Positions 8,892 through 16,622 of a DNA stretch of 33,230 nt are shown in pieces. The stretch is taken from assembly GCA_011959925.1 (NCBI GenBank), contig BLMD01000130.1, positions 1-33,230 on the forward strand, read 5' to 3'. Below the pieces are notes generated by a model. It ran no database searches. It was not told the origin of the DNA and saw only the letters and a list, made by a program, of their open reading frames with translations. Made by a program: the position numbers and the translations under genes. Source of the DNA: Lachnospiraceae bacterium. Lineage in GTDB: Bacteria > Bacillota > Clostridia > Lachnospirales > Lachnospiraceae. Position 1 is the stretch's first letter, and each line of letters opens with the position of its first letter.

Positions 8892-8934
8892 AAAAAGAAA
8901 ATGCCACTGAAAACTATATGGAGCGGAAAATAAT

Positions 8935-9562
8935 ATGGAGAAAATGTCACGGGAGGAAAAAACGGAATATCTGTTATCTGAAATCAAAAAGAAGACCGAA
9001 GAATACGGCGGAATCATAAAAACGTCGCAGATCACCGAACTTGGCGTGGATTACAGAAGGATTCTTGCCTGGGTAAAAGACGGGACATTGGAGCGTGTAA
9101 AAAGCGGATATTATTCGTTCCGGTATCAGGAGCGCTCCGAAGAAGAGCTTATTTTGGGACTGTTTCCGGATGCCGTTCTCTGCCTTGAGAGCGCGCTGTA
9201 TTACTACCATTACATAGAACAGAAACCGTATGCGTGGCATCTTGCGGTCGATAAAAATACTTCAAAATCCAGATTTCACATGAAGTATCCGATTATAATT
9301 CCCTGTTATACGGAGCCTAAGACGCTTCAGCTTGGCGTGACGCAGATTCCGTTTGCGGGGGGGCAGTATGCACATCTATACAAAAGAGCGCATGCTCTGC
9401 GACTGCCTGAAATACGAAGAAAAGCTGGAGCGGGATGTGTTTAAACGGGCGCTGCTTTCGTATATTGCAGACGGCGGAAAAGATATTGCAAAGCTGCTTG
9501 CGATTGCAAGGGAGAGAAAAGTGCTGCAAAAGGTGCAGAATATCATTGGAGTGTGGCTGTAA
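8935..9562 (+). pseudogene. AbiEi-like antitoxin gene, frameshifted at a G7 tract
   Basis: Read as one gene this would encode about 208 residues, the length usual for AbiEi-family transcriptional antitoxins of type IV toxin-antitoxin systems. The first frame (8935-9444) has an N-terminal winged-helix-like part (IKTSQITELGVDYRRILAWVKDGTLERVKSGYY) and the conserved middle ending FAGG. It then runs into a wrong frame and stops. The correct continuation, G-S-M-H-I-Y-T-K-E-R-M-L-C-D, lies one base away and runs to TAA 9560-9562. The switch falls in a run of seven G (9357-9363), and six G would restore the frame. The cause could be mutation, slippage-based phase variation, ribosomal frameshifting or a sequencing error. 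It ends in TAATG with the toxin-like gene. The start is ATG 8935 or ATG 8944. Confidence 0.75.
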
Positions 9563-10461
9563 TGCAGGAGCAAACGATCAGCAGTGCTTTGCTGGAAGAA
9601 AAGTCAAAGGAGACAGGGCTTGTATTTTCTGATCTGCTTGGAGCGGCTGTTTTGGAAGAGACGGTCCGACGGATTGCCGCATCTGCACAGGGAGAGATGT
9701 TTTGGCTTCGGAACGGAACCGTTTTGGGGAAACGGCGGTATGGAGAGAAACTTTCTCTGCATCTGGAATATGATTATGCCGTATCCAAAGAAGCGTGGGA
9801 TCAGGCGCCGGATGCAGAGCTGCTCTTAGAAGCTGCCAGTCTGCTGCGGGAGCAGGTGTTTGCGGGAGCGGAAGATTACGGCGTAACATTTTTTCAAAAA
9901 GAGGCGGTACGAAAGAATTGCCTGCAGTTACAGCTTTCGGCAGAGGTAGAAGATATGCGGGTTCCGGTTTCCGTTTTTGTATATGTATTGCATGCAGAGA
10001 AAAAAATGCCCAAAACGGAACAAATGGAGAGCATTCTGTTTCCGGAACTGATTCTGACGTATCACTGTCATCCTGCAGAAGGACTGCTGGCAGAATGGTT
10101 TACAGAGATTATGTCAAAGCTTGAGCTGATTTCCGACATGGGTGCATATTATGAAGTTTACCGGCTGCTGGAGAAAGACGGTATCGACGGCAGGAAAGTC
10201 AGGGAATGTATGGAGGAACAGTGCCAAAAACGGGGGCTGAATAAGGATTACGGCAGAATCGACCTGATTGCCGGATATCAGGAGTATTCTTATATGAAGA
10301 AAAAATGGAAAGCGTTTCTGCGCTCCGCAGGCAGCAGAGAGCCGGTGTGGGAGCAGGCGGTCGATCGTTTTTTGAAATTCTTTGGACCGATCTGGCGGGC
10401 TGTGGCGGATGATGCCGTGTTTTTCGGCGACTGGATGCCGGAATTAAACCGTTTTTTATAA
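9562..10461 (+). CDS. AbiEii-like putative nucleotidyltransferase toxin with a degenerate active site
   Basis: 299 residues, starting at the ATG that overlaps the antitoxin stop (TAATG), so translation is probably coupled. Position, length and the segment FWLRNGTVLGKRRYGEKLSLHLEYDY (quoted here in outline, residues about 47-72) resemble AbiEii/AbiGii toxins. Their usual pattern is KGGT...R-x-S-x-D-x-D. Here the pattern reads RNGT...K-L-S-L-H67-L-E69, so both catalytic Asp positions seem replaced. The later strand that normally holds the third Asp reads VPVSVFVYV. It may be inactive or may have diverged to another role. The family call rests on context as much as sequence. It ends 12 bases before the decarboxylase gene. 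Confidence 0.5.
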   Translation: MQEQTISSALLEEKSKETGLVFSDLLGAAVLEETVRRIAASAQGEMFWLRNGTVLGKRRYGEKLSLHLEYDYAVSKEAWDQAPDAELLLEAASLLREQVFAGAEDYGVTFFQKEAVRKNCLQLQLSAEVEDMRVPVSVFVYVLHAEKKMPKTEQMESILFPELILTYHCHPAEGLLAEWFTEIMSKLELISDMGAYYEVYRLLEKDGIDGRKVRECMEEQCQKRGLNKDYGRIDLIAGYQEYSYMKKKWKAFLRSAGSREPVWEQAVDRFLKFFGPIWRAVADDAVFFGDWMPELNRFL

Positions 10462-10473
10462 GGAGCAGACGAT

Positions 10474-11958
10474 ATGCGGAAAAAGAAAGAACATGCCGGA
10501 CTGGATCTGGCATTGGAAGCATATGCAAAAAGCGATTTTTATCCGTTTCATATGCCGGGACATAAGCGGGTGCCGGCTGCGGCTTTCAATCCGTATACGG
10601 TCGATATTACCGAGATCGACGGGTTTGACAACCTCCATGCTCCTAAGGGCATCTTAAAGGAAGCGCAGGAACGGGCGGCGAACTTATACGGTGCGAAGAA
10701 GACGTATTATCTGGTCAACGGGAGTACCTGCGGAATCCTTGCTGCGATTTCTGCGGCGGTATCTTTCGGAGGGAAGATACTGATGTCTCGAAATGCCCAC
10801 AAATCGGCGTTTCATGCAGCATTTTTGCGGCATCTTTCCGTTATTTATACCAATCCGCACACGACGCAGTTTGGGATTGCCGGGTCGGCAGACAGCACGG
10901 ATATTCAGAAAAAATTACGGGAAAACCCCGAAATTGAAGCAGTCTTTCTTACCTCGCCTACGTATGAAGGCATAGTCAGCAATATCGCCGAAATTGCAGG
11001 AATTGTCCATGCACACGGGATACCGCTGATTGTCGACGAAGCGCACGGGGCGCATCTGGGATTTGGCGAATATTTTCCGGATACGGCGGTGCATTTGGGC
11101 GCGGATGTCGTAGTGCAGAGTATGCATAAAGTTTTGCCTTCTTTGACGCAGACAGCCCTTTTGCATATCGATCCCACATCCGTTTCGTCAAAAGCCGTGG
11201 AACGGTATCTGGATATTTATGAAACAAGTTCTCCTTCCTATGTGCTGATGGGAGGAATGGAACGCTGTGTCCGACTGCTGGAGGAAGACGGGAGCAGGCT
11301 GTTTGCAGAATATACAAAACGGCTGCAGGTGTTTTATGAAAAAGCAAAGAATCTCTCCCGTATTCATCTGCTTAGCACAGAGGATATTTCGTCGGGTGAA
11401 GTCTATGCACGGGATCCGTCCAAGCTGGTCATTTTTGTCGGGGATACGGACCTGACGGGGAGCGCATGTTATCATACACTGCGGAATACGTATCATCTGC
11501 AGATGGAGATGCATGCCGGATCTTATGTGCTTGGAATGACAAGCATTATGGATACGGCGGAAGGATTTGACCGGCTGTATGCAGCGCTGGAGGAAATCGA
11601 CCGACGGGCGGTTGTTTTGAAAGATAAGAAGCAGGCGTTTGCCCGGCAGCACAAAGAGCTGTACGCGCCTAAGGAAAAGAAGATGGAGCTTCACGAGGCC
11701 ATGGAGCGGCAGTCGGTCTGCGTTCCGCTTGAAAAAGCGGCTGGGAAGATCTGCGCATGTACGGTCAGCTTATATCCGCCCGGGATTCCGATTTTGCTAC
11801 CCGGTGAAACCATTGAACCCGGGTTTATAAAAAACATCCGCAAATGTATAAAAACGGGGCAGAATCTGCAGGGAATAGCCGATATAATAAATGAGAAGAT
11901 AGAAATTGTCGATTTTGAAACAGTATCCTGTACGCAGAATATGCGTGTGCGGGAATGA
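10474..11958 (+). CDS. Orn/Lys/Arg decarboxylase-family PLP enzyme (YaaO-like)
   Basis: A 494-residue fold-type I PLP enzyme of the class III basic amino acid decarboxylase family. Early motifs are FHMPGHK (25-31), DITEIDGFDNLHAP (44-57) and VNGSTCG (81-87, phosphate binding). DEAHGAHLGF (188-197) contains the Asp that contacts the PLP ring nitrogen, and QSMHK has Lys219 as the Schiff-base lysine. A smaller C-terminal domain follows. It lacks the N-terminal wing domain of the large inducible decarboxylases. The likely reaction is decarboxylation of arginine or lysine for polyamine synthesis, but this subgroup's substrate is often unclear. AAGGAG lies 8 bases before ATG. Its place ahead of the kinase, yaaR and holB matches the Bacillus yaaO locus. 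Confidence 0.88.
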   Translation: MRKKKEHAGLDLALEAYAKSDFYPFHMPGHKRVPAAAFNPYTVDITEIDGFDNLHAPKGILKEAQERAANLYGAKKTYYLVNGSTCGILAAISAAVSFGGKILMSRNAHKSAFHAAFLRHLSVIYTNPHTTQFGIAGSADSTDIQKKLRENPEIEAVFLTSPTYEGIVSNIAEIAGIVHAHGIPLIVDEAHGAHLGFGEYFPDTAVHLGADVVVQSMHKVLPSLTQTALLHIDPTSVSSKAVERYLDIYETSSPSYVLMGGMERCVRLLEEDGSRLFAEYTKRLQVFYEKAKNLSRIHLLSTEDISSGEVYARDPSKLVIFVGDTDLTGSACYHTLRNTYHLQMEMHAGSYVLGMTSIMDTAEGFDRLYAALEEIDRRAVVLKDKKQAFARQHKELYAPKEKKMELHEAMERQSVCVPLEKAAGKICACTVSLYPPGIPILLPGETIEPGFIKNIRKCIKTGQNLQGIADIINEKIEIVDFETVSCTQNMRVRE

Positions 11959-11979
11959 ATGGGATAAACAGGAAGCAAT

Positions 11980-12567
11980 ATGGGGAAAATATTTTGTATG
12001 ATGGGAAAAAGTTCTTCCGGAAAGGATACCTTGTATCAGCAGATTTTGGATTATGAAGGACTTTTGCTCAAAAGCATTGTATTATATACGACAAGACCGA
12101 TCCGTTCCGGAGAGAAAGACGGGAAAGAATATATATTTGCGGATGAGGATATGCTTGCCAGACTGACGGAGGCGGGAAAGGTGATCGAATGCCGTTCGTA
12201 TCATACGGTACACGGCGTTTGGAAATATTTTACCGTAAATGACGGGCAGATCGATCTTACGCGGCAGAATTACCTGACGATCGCAACGTTAGAATCGTAT
12301 CTTAAGATCAGGGATTATTTCGGGGAAGATTTTGTAATGCCGATTTATATAGAAGTGGAAGACGGCGTCCGTCTGCGGAGGGCGCTTGAGCGGGAAGAGG
12401 CGCAGTCCAATCCCAGATATGCCGAGATGTGTCGGCGGTTTCTTGCGGATATGGTGGATTTTTCCGAGGAAAAACTTGCGGCTGCAGGGATAACGAGACG
12501 GTTTTTCAATGAAGACCTGGATGAAGTGCGCAGAGAAATTACGGCTTATATCCGTAAATTTATATAA
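11980..12567 (+). CDS. guanylate kinase-like P-loop protein
   Basis: 195 residues with a Walker A loop near the N-terminus (GKSSSGKDT, residues 9-17), then [16 protein letters not shown], the guanylate-kinase TTRxxRxGExxGxxY nucleotide-binding pattern. An R-x-x-R lid-like helix (about 127-140) follows. Known members phosphorylate GMP to GDP. In Bacillus the same operon slot holds thymidylate kinase, but the motifs here are of guanylate-kinase type. Lys-Asp replaces the more usual Lys-Ser/Thr after the glycine loop. A second, canonical gmk may exist elsewhere in the genome. The gene is preceded by GGAAG, with 21 bases to the upstream gene. Confidence 0.75.
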   Translation: MGKIFCMMGKSSSGKDTLYQQILDYEGLLLKSIVLYTTRPIRSGEKDGKEYIFADEDMLARLTEAGKVIECRSYHTVHGVWKYFTVNDGQIDLTRQNYLTIATLESYLKIRDYFGEDFVMPIYIEVEDGVRLRRALEREEAQSNPRYAEMCRRFLADMVDFSEEKLAAAGITRRFFNEDLDEVRREITAYIRKFI

Positions 12568-12581
12568 GAAAGAGGTATGGC

Positions 12582-13022
12582 ATGGATTTAAAAGTAAATC
12601 AAATGACGCCGGCGGCGGCCATAGAGCCAACCGTCAAAACGCCGGAAGCAGACGGAAACTTTAAATTTTCACTGACCAGCGCCATTGGAGAGGCGCAGCT
12701 GCAGGAGCGTTTGAATATGCTTCTGGAACAGATTACCAACCAGGGGGAACGGATTGCGCAGCATATGGACATACGGGATATGAAAAAGTATCGGGGACTG
12801 GTCAAGGATTTTTTAAACGAAGTGGTGAACCGTTCTCATAAATTTTCCCGGGAAAATTTTCTGGACAGAAGAGGAAGGCATCGTGTGTACGGCATTATCC
12901 GGCTGGTGGATGCTAATCTGGATGAACTGGCGGGCGAGCTGGTGAAAGACGAAAAAGATCACCTTGGCATATTGGAGAAGATCGGAGAAATCCGGGGGCT
13001 GCTGTTGGATATATTTACATAA
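12582..13022 (+). CDS. yaaR: YaaR family protein (DUF327)
   Basis: A 146-residue mostly helical cytosolic protein with a conserved core ([21 protein letters not shown], about residues 63-83; [32 protein letters not shown], about 86-117). Its length and motifs match DUF327, a family of unknown biochemical function found beside holB in Bacilli and Clostridia. AAAGAGG lies 6 bases before the ATG. The gap to holB is 11 bases. Confidence 0.85.
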   Translation: MDLKVNQMTPAAAIEPTVKTPEADGNFKFSLTSAIGEAQLQERLNMLLEQITNQGERIAQHMDIRDMKKYRGLVKDFLNEVVNRSHKFSRENFLDRRGRHRVYGIIRLVDANLDELAGELVKDEKDHLGILEKIGEIRGLLLDIFT

Positions 13023-13033
13023 AGGGGAGTTAG

Positions 13034-14023
13034 ATGAGAGATTTTTCAAAGATAATCGGGCATGAAAAAATCATAGAATATTTTCGCAATGTGATCGCCG
13101 GAGGACAGGTAAGCCATGCGTATATTTTAAACGGGCCGGACTTGTCCGGAAAAATGCTGCTGACGGAGGCGTTTGCCGCCGCGCTGCAGTGCGAAGGAGA
13201 AGGAGAGCGTCCCTGTGGGGAATGCCGCTCCTGTAAACAGGCCAAAAGCAGAAATCATCCGGATATTATTTATGTTACCCATGAAAAACCGAATACGGTC
13301 GGCGTCGATGAGATCCGCAGGCAGGTCAATGACGATATCATATTAAAACCTTACAGAAGCAGATATAAAATCTATATCATCAACGAGGCGGAAAAAATGA
13401 ACGTCCAGGCGCAGAACGCGCTGCTGAAAACGATCGAAGAGCCGCCGGCATATGCCGTGATCTGCCTGCTTACAACAAATGCGGACGGATTTCTGCCGAC
13501 GATTTTGTCCCGCTGCGTGCGGTTGGATATTAGGGCCATAGAGGATGAGAAAATCCGGCGTTTTCTCATGAAAGAAAAGGGTGTTCCGGATTATCAGGCG
13601 GATATCTGCGCGGCATTTGCGCAGGGGAATGTAGGCAAGGCGATTCGACTGGCAGGGTCCGAAGATTTTAACGAAATGAAGAAGTCGGCGCTGCAGCTTT
13701 TAAAACGCTTAAAGGAGATCGATCTGTATGAAATGTCGCAGGCAGTCAGACAGATTACGGAATATAAACTGGAAATCGAAGATTATTTTGACCTGATGAT
13801 GATCTGGTACCGGGATGTTCTTTTATATAAGGCGACCGCAGATGTGAACCGCCTGATTTTTCAGGATGAGATCTATGAGATTAAAAAAGCGGCGAGCCGG
13901 AGTTCCTATGAAGGGATCGAAACGGTGTTGGAAGGGCTGGAAAAAGCCAAGGCGAGGATTCGCGCAAACGTGAACTTTGAGCTTGTGATTGAGCTTTTAC
14001 TATTGACAATAAAGGAGAATTGA
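13034..14023 (+). CDS. holB: DNA polymerase III subunit delta'
   Basis: 329-residue clamp-loader subunit. It has the N-terminal AAA+ fold with FSKIIGHEKI, VSHAYILNGPD, a four-Cys zinc site (Cys53, Cys61, Cys64, Cys67), the HPD motif after it, and NALLKTIEEPP. The P-loop region reads GPDLSGKM, with Met where ATP-binding subunits have Ser/Thr, as expected for a delta' that does not hydrolyse ATP. The C-terminal helical collar domain is present. AAAGGGGAG lies just before the ATG. One base separates its stop from ricT, so the two are probably translationally coupled. Confidence 0.92.
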   Translation: MRDFSKIIGHEKIIEYFRNVIAGGQVSHAYILNGPDLSGKMLLTEAFAAALQCEGEGERPCGECRSCKQAKSRNHPDIIYVTHEKPNTVGVDEIRRQVNDDIILKPYRSRYKIYIINEAEKMNVQAQNALLKTIEEPPAYAVICLLTTNADGFLPTILSRCVRLDIRAIEDEKIRRFLMKEKGVPDYQADICAAFAQGNVGKAIRLAGSEDFNEMKKSALQLLKRLKEIDLYEMSQAVRQITEYKLEIEDYFDLMMIWYRDVLLYKATADVNRLIFQDEIYEIKKAASRSSYEGIETVLEGLEKAKARIRANVNFELVIELLLLTIKEN

Positions 14024-14024
14024 C

Positions 14025-14933
14025 ATGACAAAAGTCGTTGGAGTCCGGTTTCGTAATGCCGGTAAAGTATATTATTTTGATCCGGCTAAGCAAAACATGA
14101 AAGCCGGAGACCATGTGATCGTAGAGACAGCGCGCGGCGTGGAAATGGGAACCGTAATTTTGTCTCCGCGGGAAGTGGAGGACGATTCGGTCGTCCTGCC
14201 GTTAAAATCCGTGATCCGGATCGCGACGGAAGCAGACGAGAAGATTGTGGAAAAGAACAGGGAAAAAGAAAAAGAGGCGTTTGCGATCTGTCTGGATAAA
14301 ATCGGCAGGCATAAGCTGGAAATGAAGCTGGTGGAAGCGGAGTATACGTTTGATAATAACAAGCTGTTGTTTTATTTTACGGCGGACGGGCGGATTGATT
14401 TTAGAGAACTGGTCAAAGATTTGGCGGCAGTGTTTCGGACCAGAATCGAGCTGCGGCAGATCGGCGTCAGGGACGAGACGAAAATTTTAGGCGGCGTGGG
14501 AATCTGCGGACGGGGACTTTGCTGCCATACGTACCTCTCAGAATTTGTTCCGGTATCCATTAAGATGGCGAAAGAACAAAATCTTTCGTTAAATCCGACT
14601 AAGATTTCCGGTGTCTGCGGAAGGCTGATGTGCTGCCTGAAAAACGAGCAGGAAACATATGAATATCTGAACAGCCGCCTGCCGGTGATCGGCGACCATG
14701 TGACGACGCCGGAGGGATTAAAGGGAGTTGTGCAGAGCGTCAATGTACTGCGGCAGTTAGTCAAAGTTGTGGTGGAGCTGGAAGATGAGAAAGAAGCGAG
14801 GGAATATAAAGTAAAAGAGCTGAAATTCCGTTCCAGGCGCAGGAAAGACGTGAAAATATCCGCGGCGGAGTTAAAAGAGCTGGCGGCATTGGAAGATAAC
14901 GGAGGAAAGTCGAAAATTGACGACGGAAAATAA
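14025..14933 (+). CDS. ricT: PSP1-domain RicT/YaaT protein
   Basis: 302-residue PSP1 family protein. Two cysteine clusters are clear, CGRGLCC (Cys161, Cys166, Cys167) and CGRLMCC (Cys198, Cys203, Cys204). In Bacillus RicT such cysteines bind Fe-S clusters in the RicA-RicF-RicT complex, which directs RNase Y in mRNA maturation and affects sporulation and competence. The N-terminal VGVRFRNAGKVYYFDP is typical. The C-terminal tail is charged. AAGGAG lies 7 bases before the ATG and overlaps the end of holB. YabA, which follows in Bacillus, is absent here; the methyltransferase gene follows directly. Confidence 0.9.
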   Translation: MTKVVGVRFRNAGKVYYFDPAKQNMKAGDHVIVETARGVEMGTVILSPREVEDDSVVLPLKSVIRIATEADEKIVEKNREKEKEAFAICLDKIGRHKLEMKLVEAEYTFDNNKLLFYFTADGRIDFRELVKDLAAVFRTRIELRQIGVRDETKILGGVGICGRGLCCHTYLSEFVPVSIKMAKEQNLSLNPTKISGVCGRLMCCLKNEQETYEYLNSRLPVIGDHVTTPEGLKGVVQSVNVLRQLVKVVVELEDEKEAREYKVKELKFRSRRRKDVKISAAELKELAALEDNGGKSKIDDGK

Positions 14934-15660
14934 TCAAAAGCCGGGAGAACGTTTGGATGAACTGCATCGAAACGGCTACGTGATCATTCAAAATCCCGAA
15001 ACATTTTGTTTCGGCATGGACGCTGTGCTGCTTTCCGGGTTTGCAAGGGTAAAAAAAGGGGAACGGGTCTTAGATCTTGGAACAGGGACAGGCATTATCC
15101 CGATTCTGCTGGAAGCGAAAACGCAGGGGGAGCATTTTACAGGGATTGAAATCCAGGAAGAAAGCGCAGATATGGCGGCGCGCAGCGTCGCCTTAAACGG
15201 GCTGACCGAACGGATCGATATTGTGACCGGAGATTTGAAAGATGCTTCCGAATTATTTGGGGCATCTTCTTTTGATGTTGTGACGACCAATCCGCCGTAT
15301 ATGATCGACAGTCACGGGATTTCTTCTGCAAATGCGGCAAAAGCGGCGGCAAGGCACGAAATCTTTTGTACGCTGGATGACGTATTATCGCAAAGCGCCA
15401 AACTGCTGAAACCAGGCGGAAGATTTTATATGGTACACAGACCGTTCCGCCTGGCGGAGATTCTAAGCAAGATGGTATCCTGCGGGCTGGAGCCCAAGCG
15501 GATGCAGCTGGTATATCCGTTTGTGGATAAAGAACCGAATATGGTTCTGCTGGAAGGGCTGCGGGGCGGAAATTCCAGGCTTACGGTGGAGAAGCCGCTG
15601 ATCGTGTATCGGGAAGCCGGCGTGTATACGGATGAGATTTACGAGATCTACGGGTATTAA
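14917..15660 (+). CDS. TrmN6-type tRNA (adenine-N6)-methyltransferase (YabB-like)
   Basis: A 247-residue class I SAM methyltransferase. ERLDELHRNGYVIIQ (11-25) is the family opening. FGMDAVLLS follows, then SAM motif I LDLGTGTGI (52-60) and the catalytic NPPY at 125-128, which methylates an amino group on adenine. Members modify A37 of tRNA-Val or related targets. Translation probably starts at TTG 14917, with GGAGG 11 bases upstream, inside the end of ricT (17-base overlap). TTG 14953 is an alternative. Confidence 0.85.
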   Translation: MTTENNQKPGERLDELHRNGYVIIQNPETFCFGMDAVLLSGFARVKKGERVLDLGTGTGIIPILLEAKTQGEHFTGIEIQEESADMAARSVALNGLTERIDIVTGDLKDASELFGASSFDVVTTNPPYMIDSHGISSANAAKAAARHEIFCTLDDVLSQSAKLLKPGGRFYMVHRPFRLAEILSKMVSCGLEPKRMQLVYPFVDKEPNMVLLEGLRGGNSRLTVEKPLIVYREAGVYTDEIYEIYGY

Positions 15661-15741
15661 GACATGTATAAAAACATGATGGAATCAAGCGGGAATGTCT
15701 GCCCCCAAAATGGCAGAAGCAGTACCGAAAAGGAGGACGGT

Positions 15742-16596
15742 ATGGCAGGAACCTTATATTTATGCGCGACTCCGATTGGAAATCTGGAGGATATTACGCT
15801 GCGGGCGCTGCGGGTTTTGAGAGAATCGGATGTAATCGCAGCGGAAGATACCCGCAATTCCATTCGTCTTTTGAATCATTTTCAGATCAAAACGCCGATG
15901 ACAAGCTACCATGAATACAACAAAATCGACAAGGCATATCAGCTGGTGGAACAATTGAAAGCGGGAAAAAACATTGCGCTGATTACGGATGCCGGAACGC
16001 CTGGGATATCCGATCCGGGGGAAGAGCTGGTATCGATCTGTTATGAAGAGGGCATTGCAGTGACGGCTCTTCCGGGCGCCTGCGCCTGTATCGCGGCGCT
16101 TACCATGTCGGGGCAGAAAACACGCCGGTTTGCATTTGAAGCGTTTTTGCCGGGGGATAAAAAAGAGCGGGCAGAAGTATTAAAAGAAATGGAAAAAGAA
16201 ACCAGAACGCTGATCGTATACGAAGCGCCGCACCGCCTTTGCCGGACGCTGCACGATTTGTACGAGACACTGGGGGACCGCTCGGTTACCGTCTGTAGAG
16301 AGCTGACGAAGAAGTTTGAAGAAAAACGAAAGACGACGCTTTTGGCAGCGGAGGAATATTACCGAAAAGAGGCGCCCAGAGGTGAATTTGTCCTGGTGAT
16401 TGAGGGAAAAAGCCGCCGGGAGATTTTCCGGGAAGAAGCGCAGGCATGGGAGGCCATCCGCATAGAGGACCATGTGGCGAAATATGAGGCGCAGGGGCTT
16501 GACCGGAAAGCGGCAATGAAAGCGGCGGCAAAAGACAGAGGAATCAGCAAACGGGACGTGTATGCCGCCTTACTTTTGGCAGAGGAGAATCCTTAG
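15742..16596 (+). CDS. rsmI: 16S rRNA (cytidine1402-2'-O)-methyltransferase
   Basis: 284 residues, of the tetrapyrrole-methylase-fold family. It begins with LYLCATPIGNLEDITLRAL and contains EDTR, TDAGTPGISDPG, LPGACA and the YEAPHRL segment, all RsmI signatures. It adds the 2'-O-methyl of Cm1402 in the ribosomal P site together with RsmH. ATG 15742 is chosen over the ATG 26 codons upstream because AGGAGG (15731-15736) lies 5 bases before it and the family starts here. The 81 bases before it hold no gene; in Bacillus this spot carries the GIY-YIG gene yazA. This is the last gene of the operon, and its stop lies inside the terminator stem. Confidence 0.94.
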   Translation: MAGTLYLCATPIGNLEDITLRALRVLRESDVIAAEDTRNSIRLLNHFQIKTPMTSYHEYNKIDKAYQLVEQLKAGKNIALITDAGTPGISDPGEELVSICYEEGIAVTALPGACACIAALTMSGQKTRRFAFEAFLPGDKKERAEVLKEMEKETRTLIVYEAPHRLCRTLHDLYETLGDRSVTVCRELTKKFEEKRKTTLLAAEEYYRKEAPRGEFVLVIEGKSRREIFREEAQAWEAIRIEDHVAKYEAQGLDRKAAMKAAAKDRGISKRDVYAALLLAEENP

Positions 16597-16622
16597 CGGT
16601 TATTCGCTAAGGATTTTCTTGT
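16588..16622. terminator. shared terminator between rsmI and the DUF885 gene
   Basis: A perfect 11-bp stem (AATCCTTAGCG 16588-16598, CGCTAAGGATT 16605-16615) with a 6-base loop. The TAG of rsmI (16594-16596) and the stop of the convergent DUF885 gene (16607-16609) both lie inside the stem arms. The T tract is on the plus side, so termination of rsmI is better supported. Confidence 0.85.

Noticed and set aside
15661-15741. A 26-codon upstream extension of rsmI
   Set aside because: The AGGAGG just before ATG 15742 and the family's usual N-terminus support the shorter protein.
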